This document shows positions 29,900 to 38,473 of a stretch of DNA of 43,036 nucleotides, in pieces. Under the pieces are notes generated by a model. The model saw nothing but the letters and a program-made list of their open reading frames with translations. It ran no database searches and was not told the DNA's origin. Numbering within the stretch: position 1 is the stretch's first letter; the number at the start of each line of letters is the position of its first letter. Source of the DNA: Oceanospirillaceae bacterium (GTDB lineage Bacteria; Pseudomonadota; Gammaproteobacteria; Pseudomonadales; Balneatricaceae); assembly GCA_013215375.1 (NCBI GenBank), contig JABSRB010000046.1, forward strand, positions 1-43,036, in the 5' to 3' direction. A program made the position numbers and the translations under genes.

Positions 29900-32230
29900 T
29901 TAATGCTTGCGAATATTTTTTTCAATTAACGATAGATAATGAGGCAACAATATTTGCTGAGAACGTGTCATTAACCCACTGGCATCCACACTCGCAAACA
30001 CCTTCCCCTCATCATTGATCGACAACACTTCCTGCTCTTGCATAGCCTTGATAAAACCGGCCAACCCTTTTGGATCAGCGTATTCTGGGGAGTGGAATCC
30101 AAACTCCAAGTGCATCAAACCCGCCAGACGCACAGACTCATCAATTAAATCCTGCAGAGACAATTCACTAAACTCCTGCAACAACCTAAACACCACGTAA
30201 TAGCGCAGCAAATAGGGCTCAACCGTCTGCATCAAAGCCACAGATAACGCCGTATTACGAACTTGCAGGCATCTCTCTTCTTCAATAATTAACTGCTGAT
30301 CAACCAACAGCTCACGCACGCTTTTAAGCGCTTTGCTTACATCCGCTCCCTGCCAAGACCAGAACAGCTCCTTTGCTAAATACGGATAAACCGCCTTAAT
30401 CAACTTGGGCACTGTTTGCGCCAAAGGCTTGTGATAACGCTTAGAGACTAGCAAATACAAACCTACCAGCAGCGTCAAATGGTGTATTTGGTTACGATAA
30501 TAGGTCATTTCGCAGGCTTGCTCTGCGGTCAAATACACATCATCATTACTGACACTCAATTGGGACCTGGACGCCGCATCATCAACCCACTGACTAACAT
30601 TACCCATTGCAATACCCGCGGGCGCATTGGGCATTTTCACCAACAGCGACGACAAACTATTTACCCGCTCAATCAATTGAGCACGACTCATCCGTAACCG
30701 GCGTTGAGACAGCAATACAGTGGCAATTAACGCTGTTTCATTGACATAACAAGCTCCGCTAATACCTTCCATCACCTGCTGCGCAAGGTAGGCACTTTTC
30801 CCTTTGATATTATCAAACTTAGAAACACTGTCGCCAAGCAAAATAGGATCCGCAAAACTCACTACAGCATCGCCGAACTTACCCTTAAAATGCTTCAAGC
30901 TCTGCACAAACCCCGCGAGGGACTCAGGAACCTTCTTATTATCCGTTAGCTGCTTCGCATACCCTCTAGACTCCACTAATTTATCATAGCTGATCCATAC
31001 AGGCACCAAAGCGATAGGTTTTACATTGCGCTGCTGACAAGCCTCAAGGGTTATCGCTAACATTCCAGCCTTGGGAGGTAATAATCGCCCTGTTCTTGAA
31101 CGCCCACCCTCGACAAAATATTCAAGCGTATGGCCGTTTGCATGCAAGTTCGTTATATATTTTTTGAACAACATGCCATACAACGGATCCGAGTAGAAAG
31201 ACCTGCGCATAAATACCGCGCCGCCAAACTTGAGGAACCGGCCCAATACAGGCGCATTCAAATTATCTCCAGCAACAATATGCGGAATCATCAACCCCTG
31301 ATTGTGCAACATCCAAGACATCAACACATAATCCATATGACTGCGATGACAAGGAACAAAGACAGTCTGATAATCTTTGGCAAGCACTCTCACTTTATCA
31401 ATACCTTTAACAGTAACGCTGCGATAGGTACGTGAGAAGAACCAACTTAATGCTGTACTTAAAAAGCGAATAAAACTTGGGCTTATATTAGTGGCAATGT
31501 TATTTATTTGTTGACGAGCGTACCTCTCACTGCGACTGAAACTTTGCTGCTTTTCCTCGCTGTGTAACTGAATTTGGCGCTGCACATCACTTTGATTGAT
31601 AATCGACTCAATTAACTGTTTGCGATTAGACAAGTCTGGGCCAAATGTAGCCTGCCTTCTACTCACAAAGTGCTGCTGCATTTTATCAACAATATTGGCT
31701 GCAGTGGTTCCCGCTAACTGCTGCTGGTTCTCACTCATCATCTGGCTAAGCAAAAAAGGCTGATCTAACTGCAGTAATGTTTGCCTACCACTGACCACTA
31801 GCTGAACAAGACGACCCCACCAACCTTTCGGACCCCAGCGCTCAGAAAAAACCACTCTCCACCAAGAAGAAGTTCGATTGGGAAAATGCCCGTGAAAAAT
31901 AGTAACAGGTACAATTTTCACCTCCTTAAGGGACGCATCGAACTCTAACTTCTCAATAAGAGACTCAAGGCGATACTGCATTGTCTTCGACGATTTCCCA
32001 TCTACCGATAATAAATCGCGATGACTGATAGTAACGCCCTGCTCTTTCAGAGACTGTGATAGCAGCTCCACATGCTCTGAGCGAGACGTTTCCAGCACAT
32101 AAATGACATTTTTTCCAATACGCAAATGCTCATCGCCTAATACCTTGGCGCTAACAAACAACTTATTGAGACTCTTCCCGATCAAACCCATAAAACAACT
32201 AAAACCTAATTTATAATTAAACTTCTGCAC
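29900..32230 (-). CDS. plsB: Glycerol-3-phosphate 1-O-acyltransferase
   Basis: 776 residues (807 in E. coli). PlsB puts the first acyl chain on sn-glycerol 3-phosphate from acyl-ACP or acyl-CoA, at the inner membrane. The acyltransferase motifs are VFVPCHRSHMDYVLMSW (HX4D catalytic pair), GGAVFMRRSF, FVEGGRSRTGRLLPPK, and ALVPVWISYDK. The listed start is a GTG inside a short inverted repeat (gcacag/ctgtgc, about 32227-32243) with no clear ribosome site. An ATG at 32191 (MGLIGKSLNK) is the alternative. A homologue of the PlsX/PlsY route is not in the window. Confidence 0.95.
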   Translation of the reverse strand: MQKFNYKLGFSCFMGLIGKSLNKLFVSAKVLGDEHLRIGKNVIYVLETSRSEHVELLSQSLKEQGVTISHRDLLSVDGKSSKTMQYRLESLIEKLEFDASLKEVKIVPVTIFHGHFPNRTSSWWRVVFSERWGPKGWWGRLVQLVVSGRQTLLQLDQPFLLSQMMSENQQQLAGTTAANIVDKMQQHFVSRRQATFGPDLSNRKQLIESIINQSDVQRQIQLHSEEKQQSFSRSERYARQQINNIATNISPSFIRFLSTALSWFFSRTYRSVTVKGIDKVRVLAKDYQTVFVPCHRSHMDYVLMSWMLHNQGLMIPHIVAGDNLNAPVLGRFLKFGGAVFMRRSFYSDPLYGMLFKKYITNLHANGHTLEYFVEGGRSRTGRLLPPKAGMLAITLEACQQRNVKPIALVPVWISYDKLVESRGYAKQLTDNKKVPESLAGFVQSLKHFKGKFGDAVVSFADPILLGDSVSKFDNIKGKSAYLAQQVMEGISGACYVNETALIATVLLSQRRLRMSRAQLIERVNSLSSLLVKMPNAPAGIAMGNVSQWVDDAASRSQLSVSNDDVYLTAEQACEMTYYRNQIHHLTLLVGLYLLVSKRYHKPLAQTVPKLIKAVYPYLAKELFWSWQGADVSKALKSVRELLVDQQLIIEEERCLQVRNTALSVALMQTVEPYLLRYYVVFRLLQEFSELSLQDLIDESVRLAGLMHLEFGFHSPEYADPKGLAGFIKAMQEQEVLSINDEGKVFASVDASGLMTRSQQILLPHYLSLIEKNIRKH

Positions 32231-32319
32231 AGCATTACTGTGCTGTAAGCGGCCTCAAAAAATCATCTTAAGGCTTTGCGCGGCGGCTACTCTTGGTAAT
32301 ATTCGACACACCCCAAACA

Positions 32320-32523
32320 TTAATAATGTGGCGGGGGCGGCTCAACATGCTCAGCCTGCCCTTCATCGGGACGACCTTGGTTAACCTTTTGATTCAAAAT
32401 CTTTACAGCTTCTGCCAAACCCATCAACTGTTTATCTTGATTGGCAATAACAGTATTTAATTGGTCTATCATTTCCTCTTGGAAAGCGACCCTTGACTCT
32501 AACTCAGAAATTCTATCTTCCAT
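32320..32523 (-). CDS. slyX: SlyX-family protein
   Basis: 67 residues. The whole protein is one predicted coiled coil (about 1-48: RISELESRVAFQEEMIDQL and on), ending in the family tail EPPPPHY. The biochemical role of SlyX is unknown; in E. coli it lies beside slyD. It precedes plsB by 89 bases on the same strand. The ATG at 32523 begins MEDRISELESR, typical of the family. Confidence 0.9.
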   Translation of the reverse strand: MEDRISELESRVAFQEEMIDQLNTVIANQDKQLMGLAEAVKILNQKVNQGRPDEGQAEHVEPPPPHY

Positions 32524-33349
32524 CTATGCCTCTAACTTAAGTTTGGCACATAATAACGCGCCTTGCGCTAGCCAACTACCAAAACCTGAAGCGCATGAAC
32601 AATTAACCGCATTATAAATCTACAAGGCTTCTAATCGTAGCAGCTTTTCACAATACACCAGCAAATTGCAGGGGAATTGAGCCTCCAACTTATATTCAAC
32701 AAGGCGCTAAAAAGCTACACAAGAAATAAGTGCACATACTCGAAAAAAAGCCATTGCTAGAGCAATACATTCTCCCACGAACAGACCTAACGAGGACAAT
32801 ACACGAGCAGCTGTCGAGGAGCTAATACCCACAAAACCAGCAAACCAAGCAATTACCAGAGTTTAAATTTTGTTTTATCTTATTTGGTTTTATGCAGGAA
32901 TACCCATAATTAGCGAATGCATGGATGATAAGAGCTTAATGAGAAAACCGCCTGGTTTTAGGTGCGGCAAAAACGGGTACAGACTTCTTGATTCGACAGC
33001 CGAATTCAGACTCAATCGCACAAAATACAGCTCTACTATAAAAACATCACCAAAATCAGCAATATAACGGCCAGACACTAGTGGTACAAATAAAAATCAT
33101 TTGCATTAACAATCAGCAATATATATCATCGCATCTTGACTATATATGTCGTTTTTCAGCAACTGTAGCCAAGACAATACAATTCTCCTTTTTTGCATGC
33201 ACAATTTCATTGAATTTTAACACAAATTTCTGTATATCTATTCTGCTCCGTTACTGTGTTACACCTGAATTTTATCTGTTTTACACATCAGGATAATCCA
33301 GCGCGGTTTTTTGTGTCTTAATTAATTTCTAACTATAAGAGAATATTCA
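32524..33349. other. 826-bp gap between slyX and the cold-shock gene
   Basis: No gene I can support. Two 60-70 residue frames cross it (about 32870-33078 on both strands), but they lack ribosome sites and family character. At 32987-33012 gattcgacagccgaattcag resembles the end of a family A element, and the surroundings may be the remnant of a related but different element. The last 140 bases contain a candidate promoter for the gene at 33350. Confidence 0.5.
33210..33238 (+). promoter_or_regulatory. Candidate sigma-70 promoter of the cold-shock gene
   Basis: ttgaat and tatatc with 17 bases between. It would give an untranslated leader of about 105 bases, of the kind seen before cold-shock genes. 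Judged by eye only. Confidence 0.35.
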
Positions 33350-33808
33350 ATGAGTGGTAATCAAATTTTCCGCAGCCTCATCGCTAGTGTCATAGCAGCT
33401 GCATTAATTCCTTTTTTATTAAACAAGTTCGCCGGCCTAACGATCGAATTTAACGCGCCAGTATTAATCATAATATTTGCTGTTGTTCTTGCCAGCTGCG
33501 CCCTTAGTGGTTTCAGCGCAAGCAACTCTTCAGATTCAAATAGCTCCGCAAGAGTAAATGGCGCAGAATACGACGATGAAGAAGAGTTCGAAGACGATGA
33601 CCGCGAACACGGTACTGTTAAGTGGTTCAATGTGTCTAAAGGCTTTGGCTTTATCACTCGCGAAAACGGCGATGATGTCTTTGTACACTTCCGTAATATT
33701 CGCGGCCGTGGCCACAGATCTTTAAGCGAAGGCCAACAAGTTAAGTTTCATACCCGCGACAGCGATAAAGGCTTACAAGCAGAAGACGTTTCTATCTTAC
33801 GCACATAA
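33350..33808 (+). CDS. Membrane-anchored cold-shock-domain protein
   Basis: 152 residues. The N-terminal half has two predicted membrane helices (about 8-24 and 36-56), then a Ser/Asn-rich and strongly acidic linker (about 57-86, with EEEFEDDD). A complete cold-shock domain fills residues 88-152: [15 protein letters not shown] carries RNP1 (97-103) and VFVHF (110-114) is RNP2. So this is a nucleic-acid-binding domain tethered to the inner membrane, with the acidic linker and domain probably in the cytoplasm. Most bacterial Csp proteins are about 70 residues and soluble. The domain call is firm; the anchoring is inferred from hydrophobicity, and its RNA or DNA target is unknown. GAGA lies about seven bases before the ATG. 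Confidence 0.88.
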   Translation: MSGNQIFRSLIASVIAAALIPFLLNKFAGLTIEFNAPVLIIIFAVVLASCALSGFSASNSSDSNSSARVNGAEYDDEEEFEDDDREHGTVKWFNVSKGFGFITRENGDDVFVHFRNIRGRGHRSLSEGQQVKFHTRDSDKGLQAEDVSILRT

Positions 33809-34028
33809 ATAGCCTTACCAAATAGTGTGATCAGCAATGGTTGGTTACACTATTATTTTCTACACCTCCTTAAACTACCCATTGACACACGCTGAGCTTA
33901 CAATCTCTCTCCTGTATTTATACATCTAAAAAAACCTCCTACCATAGAGCCATTCACCACAAAAAGCACAAGTAGCAGAACAACAAACCTAATTCCAGCT
34001 CACAGCTTATGCCTCTACATACTCCCCC

Positions 34029-34880
34029 TCAAAACAAAGAAGACTGCAGATCGTCATCTAACCAAATTGACAGCACCTCAACATCGTTGCAATGCTCGTG
34101 TAACATCTGACTAAAACTTACAGCTAACTGCGGCGCCATCACGTTGTCTGGCGTATGGAAAAACATAAAAGGCACTAAGCCTTGATCAACCCACTCCCCT
34201 ACTTTTAACACCCATTGCTGCAACACTTGCTCTGCAAGTTTCAGATCCATTGGCACTATCACCCTAACAAATGGATGCCTACCAGTAGCAATTACATGTG
34301 TCGGCACTCTGGGCTTGGCCTGAAACGCCTCAACAGATGCACTATCAGATGCTTTATCATGCGCGAATAAACTACGGGTATCAAAAATCACTCGATTTAC
34401 TTGGTGTTTGATCAGCAACTGGTTATAACGTCGCTCAATCTCGTCTTTGCAAAAAAAATCTAAATGACGAACCTCGACCCCATACTCAAAATCCCTAGGG
34501 AGTGACTGTAAGAATTTTTCTAAGCGTGGAACATCCGCTGGAGTGAAATTAGCATCCAATTGTAGCCATATAACTCCCAACTTAGCATTAATCGACGAAA
34601 TCCGGTTCAGAAATTCAGAAACCTGCCGTGAACAATGGATAAGACATTGTTTATGTGATATTTCTTTAGGAAACTTAAAGCAGAATTTAAAATCATCTGG
34701 CGTCTCTTCTTGCCAGCGCTGTAAATTTTCGGTACTGGGAAGCGCATAAAAGGAGGTATTGCCCTCCACACTAGAAAAACAATTGGAATACACTGATAAA
34801 CCAGTACTAGAAGATGATTTGGACGGGTACCATTTGCTATGATGCCACTGTGCCAAACCCAGATATATTTTTTTAGCCAT
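34029..34880 (-). CDS. DUF72 (YecE-like) protein
   Basis: 283 residues. It belongs to the DUF72 family, which has a TIM-barrel fold and no settled function. Typical segments are IYLGLAQWHHSKWYP at the start, FSSVEGNTSFYALP, FKFCFKFPKEISH, and YGVEVRHLDFF. I chose the ATG at 34880 (MAKKIYLGLAQW) because the family normally starts just before this strand; the frame reaches 34895. The ribosome site is weak in both cases. It stands alone, divergent from motA across about 100 bases. Confidence 0.88.
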   Translation of the reverse strand: MAKKIYLGLAQWHHSKWYPSKSSSSTGLSVYSNCFSSVEGNTSFYALPSTENLQRWQEETPDDFKFCFKFPKEISHKQCLIHCSRQVSEFLNRISSINAKLGVIWLQLDANFTPADVPRLEKFLQSLPRDFEYGVEVRHLDFFCKDEIERRYNQLLIKHQVNRVIFDTRSLFAHDKASDSASVEAFQAKPRVPTHVIATGRHPFVRVIVPMDLKLAEQVLQQWVLKVGEWVDQGLVPFMFFHTPDNVMAPQLAVSFSQMLHEHCNDVEVLSIWLDDDLQSSLF

Positions 34881-34986
34881 AAACAAGCTTCGCATTCTCT
34901 ATTAGTTACAGGCAATAGTGCAAAGAATTTTTATTTATTGCTACACTTAAACATCTATACAACATCATAAAAGGTAACACCAACCC

Positions 34987-35754
34987 ATGGATTTCGCTTC
35001 ACTTATTGGTATTGTATCGGGTATAGCACTGATTGTAACAGCCATTTTACTAGGCGGTTCCGCTGATGTTTTTATCAACATACCCGGGATAATGATTGTC
35101 GCCGGCGGCACTTTAGCTGCAACGTTACTCACCGTACCTTTTAAAGACGTCATTAATGGCTTCAAAGCCGCGTTCTTTGTCTTTACTCGCGATAAAACCA
35201 ATGCATCAGACATGATCGACACCATGATTGAGCTAAGTAAAATCAGCCACCGTCACGGCCTACTCAAAATGACGCACATTAAAACAGATTCAAAAGTACT
35301 AAAACGCGCTTGTAACTTATTGGCAGAAGCAGCATCTGAGCAAGTTATACGCAACACTCTACAAAATGAAATTGACTCGTTGATTGCCAGACACTTCGCT
35401 GCCCAAGATGTATTCAAAAAAATGGCAGGATATGCGCCCGCTTTTGGCATGCTCGGCACACTGATCGGTTTAATCCAAATGCTGAGCCAATTAGACAACC
35501 CGGAAACCATCGGACCCTCAATGGCAGTGGCACTATTAACTACCTTTTACGGCTCCCTGTTAGCCACTATGGTATTTTTACCTATAGCCGGAAAACTCAG
35601 AGCAAGAACTCTTTCAGAAGTCACCAACCTAGAAATAATCAGAGAGGGTAGTATTAGCATTTTAACCAATGACCAGTGGGCACACGTCTATGAACAGTTA
35701 TCCGCTTACCTGCCCGAAAACAAACGCGCATCGATATTCCCTAGCCAAGAATAA
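34987..35754 (+). CDS. motA: Flagellar stator protein, PomA/MotA family
   Basis: 255 residues with four membrane helices (about 5-24, 31-51, 150-170, 180-200). MotA/PomA forms the pentamer around the MotB dimer that conducts ions and turns the flagellar rotor. The short loop GGSADVFINIPGIMIVAGGT and the pore segment AGYAPAFGMLGTLIGLIQML match the PomA/MotP (often Na+-driven) branch better than E. coli MotA; the second is shown here as YAPAFGMLGTLIGLIQML. The cytoplasmic loop (about 55-145) is the torque region. AAGG lies about 11 bases before the ATG. It forms an operon with motB and a PilZ gene. Confidence 0.93.
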   Translation: MDFASLIGIVSGIALIVTAILLGGSADVFINIPGIMIVAGGTLAATLLTVPFKDVINGFKAAFFVFTRDKTNASDMIDTMIELSKISHRHGLLKMTHIKTDSKVLKRACNLLAEAASEQVIRNTLQNEIDSLIARHFAAQDVFKKMAGYAPAFGMLGTLIGLIQMLSQLDNPETIGPSMAVALLTTFYGSLLATMVFLPIAGKLRARTLSEVTNLEIIREGSISILTNDQWAHVYEQLSAYLPENKRASIFPSQE

Positions 35755-35769
35755 AAGCTGGTATAGATC

Positions 35770-36624
35770 ATGAACAAAGCGATACATTTACGCGAAGAAG
35801 CAGAAGAGAACACCTGGATTGTCACCTTTGCCGATCTGGTTACTTTACTGTTGGTATTTTTTATATTGCTGTTCTCTATATCTACCATTAAAGAAGAGTC
35901 ATTTAAAGAAACCATCGATTCTGTTAAATCAGCATTAAAAGGCACCGGCCAAGGCTCTCGAGCGGGTGCCGGCGCGGGAACCAAAGTCGATAAAGACTCA
36001 ACCAAAGTTGAGACAGGCACAGTACCTACTGATTCAACTGACCCCTCTGTAGAAACCGGTGACAAACAACAAGCACCCACCGAAGAAATACAACCTATTA
36101 TAGCAACACCATTTGTCATCACCCCTCCTAAGCCATCCATAGATCGTGAGGCACACCTGAAAAAACAAGATATGGCACGTGTATCAAAAGCGATCAGCAA
36201 ACTAATGAAAAGCGCCGCTGGTGAAAATGATAGTAAAATATCGCCACCAAAAGATGGTAAAATAATTATTAATGTACGTGGCGATTTGTTTTTTAACAAA
36301 GGGTCCGCGCAATTTAAACGAGAAGCGATGCCTATAATGGATGGCATCGGCAATATATTAAGGAAAAACAATGTTTTCAAGCTGGCAATAGGCGGTCACA
36401 CCGACAACCAACCTATCAGCACCAATAGATACCCATCAAATTGGGAGCTATCGGCCATTCGCGCCACCACAGTACTTCGCTACTTTGTGCGCGGAGGTAT
36501 GAGCCCTGACAGGCTAACGGCAACAGGTTACGGTGAGTCTATCCCCTTAGATAGCAATGACACTGAACTACAGCGGATTGAAAACAGAAGAATCGAATTT
36601 GTACTTGAGCGAAAATCATTATGA
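35770..36624 (+). CDS. motB: Flagellar stator protein MotB/PomB
   Basis: 284 residues. One membrane helix (about 20-40) contains the ion-binding Asp22 in TFADLVTLLLVFFILLFS. A plug/linker rich in Gly, Thr, Ser and Pro follows (about 55-125). The C-terminal OmpA-like peptidoglycan-binding domain (about 165-282) shows IGGHTDNQPIS, NWELSAIRA, and RIENRRIEFVL. It starts 15 bases after motA and overlaps the PilZ gene by four bases. Whether the ion is H+ or Na+ cannot be read safely from sequence. Confidence 0.94.
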   Translation: MNKAIHLREEAEENTWIVTFADLVTLLLVFFILLFSISTIKEESFKETIDSVKSALKGTGQGSRAGAGAGTKVDKDSTKVETGTVPTDSTDPSVETGDKQQAPTEEIQPIIATPFVITPPKPSIDREAHLKKQDMARVSKAISKLMKSAAGENDSKISPPKDGKIIINVRGDLFFNKGSAQFKREAMPIMDGIGNILRKNNVFKLAIGGHTDNQPISTNRYPSNWELSAIRATTVLRYFVRGGMSPDRLTATGYGESIPLDSNDTELQRIENRRIEFVLERKSL

Positions 36625-36992
36625 AAAAACCATTATTTGAAACAGAAGACCTAGATGACACCAACCGCGGAGAGTTCAGACTCTACCCCACAGATGCCGA
36701 CGACATAAAGTTAATTATTGCGGGCAAAGAAGTGGAAGTGATTAACATATCAGGCAATGGTATTGCCTTTAAGTTTGTCGGCAATGTCAAAAAGGCGACC
36801 TATAAAATCATTTTAGAGTTCGGTATTGAAGAAAAGCACCGCATTGAATGCGCCCTCAAAGTACTGCGCCAAGACGCTCCTGTTTACAGCGGCAACTTAA
36901 TGGACCTCTCCGCTACCGATACCCGCTTAATAGGTCAATTCATTATCAACAGCCAAAAGCGCGCTATTCGTCGTGGCACAGCCCATAATTGA
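36621..36992 (+). CDS. PilZ-domain cyclic-di-GMP receptor
   Basis: 123 residues, one PilZ domain. Both ligand motifs are present: RGEFR (RxxxR) at about residues 16-20 and NISGNG ([D/N]xSxxG) at about 43-48. PilZ proteins bind cyclic-di-GMP; the enterobacterial YcgR acts as a flagellar brake at the stator-rotor interface, but it has an extra N-terminal domain that is missing here. The ATG overlaps the motB stop (ATGA), so this gene is translated together with the stator genes. A role in slowing or tuning the motor in response to cyclic-di-GMP is an inference from that context. Confidence 0.85.
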   Translation: MKKPLFETEDLDDTNRGEFRLYPTDADDIKLIIAGKEVEVINISGNGIAFKFVGNVKKATYKIILEFGIEEKHRIECALKVLRQDAPVYSGNLMDLSATDTRLIGQFIINSQKRAIRRGTAHN

Positions 36993-37042
36993 ACGATAAA
37001 TCAGCGATCTAATCCCCTTTAAACTTTAATTAAAAAAAACAG

Positions 37043-37070
37043 TTGCAGGGTCAACAGAAGACTGTATACT
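37043..37070 (+). promoter_or_regulatory. Candidate promoter of the initiator tRNA gene
   Basis: ttgcag and tatact separated by 16 bases, followed by a G+C-richer discriminator (tcgctcc). It lies about 83 bases upstream of the tRNA, in an otherwise A+T-rich stretch. Confidence 0.6.
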
Positions 37071-37153
37071 TCGCTCCACAGTTTGAGAGGAAACACTTTA
37101 ACAAACTTTTATTTAGGATTATCAAGAACTTAGATGAAAACGTGTTTCGTTGA

Positions 37154-37230
<77 letters not shown>

Positions 37231-37294
37231 ACTTTAATAAATTCTTCTTTTTTTATATTCCCTGTTTATCTCTATACCAATTATCTACCGCTTA

Positions 37295-37383
37295 TGCGTA
37301 GTGAATCAACTTGATAGCCCGTCGGGCTCAGCTCTCTATAAATACTGGCGAAGGTCATAGGTTCAAACCCAGTCCCCGCTACC
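37295..37383 (+). pseudogene. Decayed second copy of the initiator tRNA
   Basis: 89 bases that align along the entire tRNA at 37154-37230. Blocks cgtcgggctca, aaggtcataggttcaaa and tccccgctaccaacttta are identical. The anticodon loop and its 3' stem are replaced by a stretch 12 bases longer, the 5' acceptor half (tgcgtag) no longer pairs with ccccgct, and the anticodon is lost. The homology runs on into the 3' flank (accaactttat, then cttctt), so the flank was copied too. Not expected to give a working tRNA. Confidence 0.85.
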
Positions 37384-37734
37384 AACTTTATCAACACTTC
37401 TTATTTGCTTCTTAACCACAATCCCAATTATTTTTCTGCTTACCATCTAGCTCTTTTATTCATCTATATACAATATCCCTGCTAGCTTCGACACCAACCG
37501 ACGACCGTAGATAAACGCTAAGAACACTCCTGCATCCAGACCCACTAGCCTACAACTATGATTCATTTTAGAATAAAGAAAATCACCCAACTACTTTCAG
37601 TAGCTGGATCTTAATAGAGAGCAAGCAGAGAACTAAGCTTTCAGCGTAAGATAAATAGCTTTTAAAATTCAAAGTCTGTTAGTAGAAAATTCTATAGCTT
37701 ATTGTTCGCAAGATTTAATTCATCTTCCCAGCGT
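37384..37734. other. 351-bp gap between pseudo-tRNA and TetR gene
   Basis: No coding sequence I can support. On the minus strand a short stem, cagctac with gtagttg (37588-37606), is followed by ttttcttt and could be a weak terminator for the TetR gene, although it lies about 130 bases beyond the stop codon. Nothing else stands out. Confidence 0.4.
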
Positions 37735-38307
37735 TTAATGCACGGATGGCCACGCCAACCAAGGGAGACCGAGACGTAAGGCATCCATTAACTGATTTTT
37801 TGACTGGCTGTGATAGCCATAAACACGGACGCCGAATATATGCAGCATGACACTACTAGCCTTTGCTTGGGCTTCACTTTCGCTATTAGTCTTTAGCAGG
37901 TGTTTAAAGTAGAGGGACTCTATTTTACGCAGCCGCTCAGAGACATAGTCTTGCAGCTCAACTTGATGATCACTCAACTCGAGCTGACTTTTCACTAAGA
38001 AGCAACTGCAGTAATTTGATTGACAAGACTCTTCAATAAAGCTGACTAAAATATGGCGAATAGCCTCTTCTACCGTCTCGTATTGAGTCAATGTAGACTC
38101 TAACTTTATCAATGACTGCTCGGTATTATGACCTAGAGCCTCTTTAAACAATCCTTCTTTATTGCCAAACGCCAAAAAAATACTCCCAGGCTTTAACCCG
38201 GTTTTTTCAAACACCGTTTGCATTGAAGTGGCGTTATAACCTAAGCGCCAAAAAGCATTGGCAGCGCTCTCCAATACTTGCTCTTTATCAAACTGTGCTC
38301 TGGCCAT
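37735..38307 (-). CDS. TetR-family transcriptional regulator
   Basis: 190 residues from the ATG at 38307 (GAGAG about five bases upstream; a GTG two codons earlier is possible). The helix-turn-helix occupies about residues 22-45 (NATSMQTVFEKTGLKPGSIFLAFGNKEGLF, shortened as TSMQTVFEKTGLKPGSIF). The C-terminal half shows several cysteines close together (SCQSNYCSCFLVKSQ), which could sense oxidants or electrophiles; that is a guess. It is divergent from the peroxiredoxin-like gene, with three palindromes in between, the usual layout of a local repressor. Confidence 0.9.
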   Translation of the reverse strand: MARAQFDKEQVLESAANAFWRLGYNATSMQTVFEKTGLKPGSIFLAFGNKEGLFKEALGHNTEQSLIKLESTLTQYETVEEAIRHILVSFIEESCQSNYCSCFLVKSQLELSDHQVELQDYVSERLRKIESLYFKHLLKTNSESEAQAKASSVMLHIFGVRVYGYHSQSKNQLMDALRLGLPWLAWPSVH

Positions 38308-38384
38308 CGTCACTCTCTACCTTTCATCTTCAATCCAAATACTTCACTAAAGTATAACGACTTCATCAATGGCACTGCAACCAA

Positions 38385-38447
38385 TTGAATGAATATTCAA
38401 CAATCAACTTGAATGTTCATTCAATATTTGTTTGAATGGTCATTCAA
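38385..38447. promoter_or_regulatory. Three palindromic operator sites
   Basis: Three 16-bp sites: ttgaatgaatattcaa (38385-38400), ttgaatgttcattcaa (38409-38424) and ttgaatggtcattcaa (38432-38447). Sites 2 and 3 are near-perfect palindromes of ttgaatg-nn-cattcaa type; site 1 is looser. Spacing between starts is 24 and 23 bases. Length and symmetry suit a TetR-type dimer, most likely the product of the adjacent gene. Confidence 0.8.
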
Positions 38448-38455
38448 GTTAATAT
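38428..38455 (+). promoter_or_regulatory. Candidate promoter of the peroxiredoxin-like gene
   Basis: ttgttt and taatat separated by 16 bases. Operator site 3 lies between the two boxes, so bound repressor would block polymerase. The ATG follows about 19 bases after the -10, giving a very short leader with AAGG. Confidence 0.45.
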
Positions 38456-38473
38456 TCTCTATTAAGGTTTCCT

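Noticed and set aside
32870-33296. Three small open frames (62-71 residues) upstream of the cold-shock gene
   Set aside because: No ribosome-binding sites, no family resemblance, and part of the DNA looks like a repeat remnant.
35706-36380. 224-residue open frame on the minus strand opposite motB
   Set aside because: It is the antisense shadow of motB, whose domains and motifs are clear; the reverse frame is low-complexity and has no family resemblance.
37295-37383. Second functional initiator tRNA
   Set aside because: No anticodon, broken acceptor stem and a 12-base insertion in the anticodon arm.
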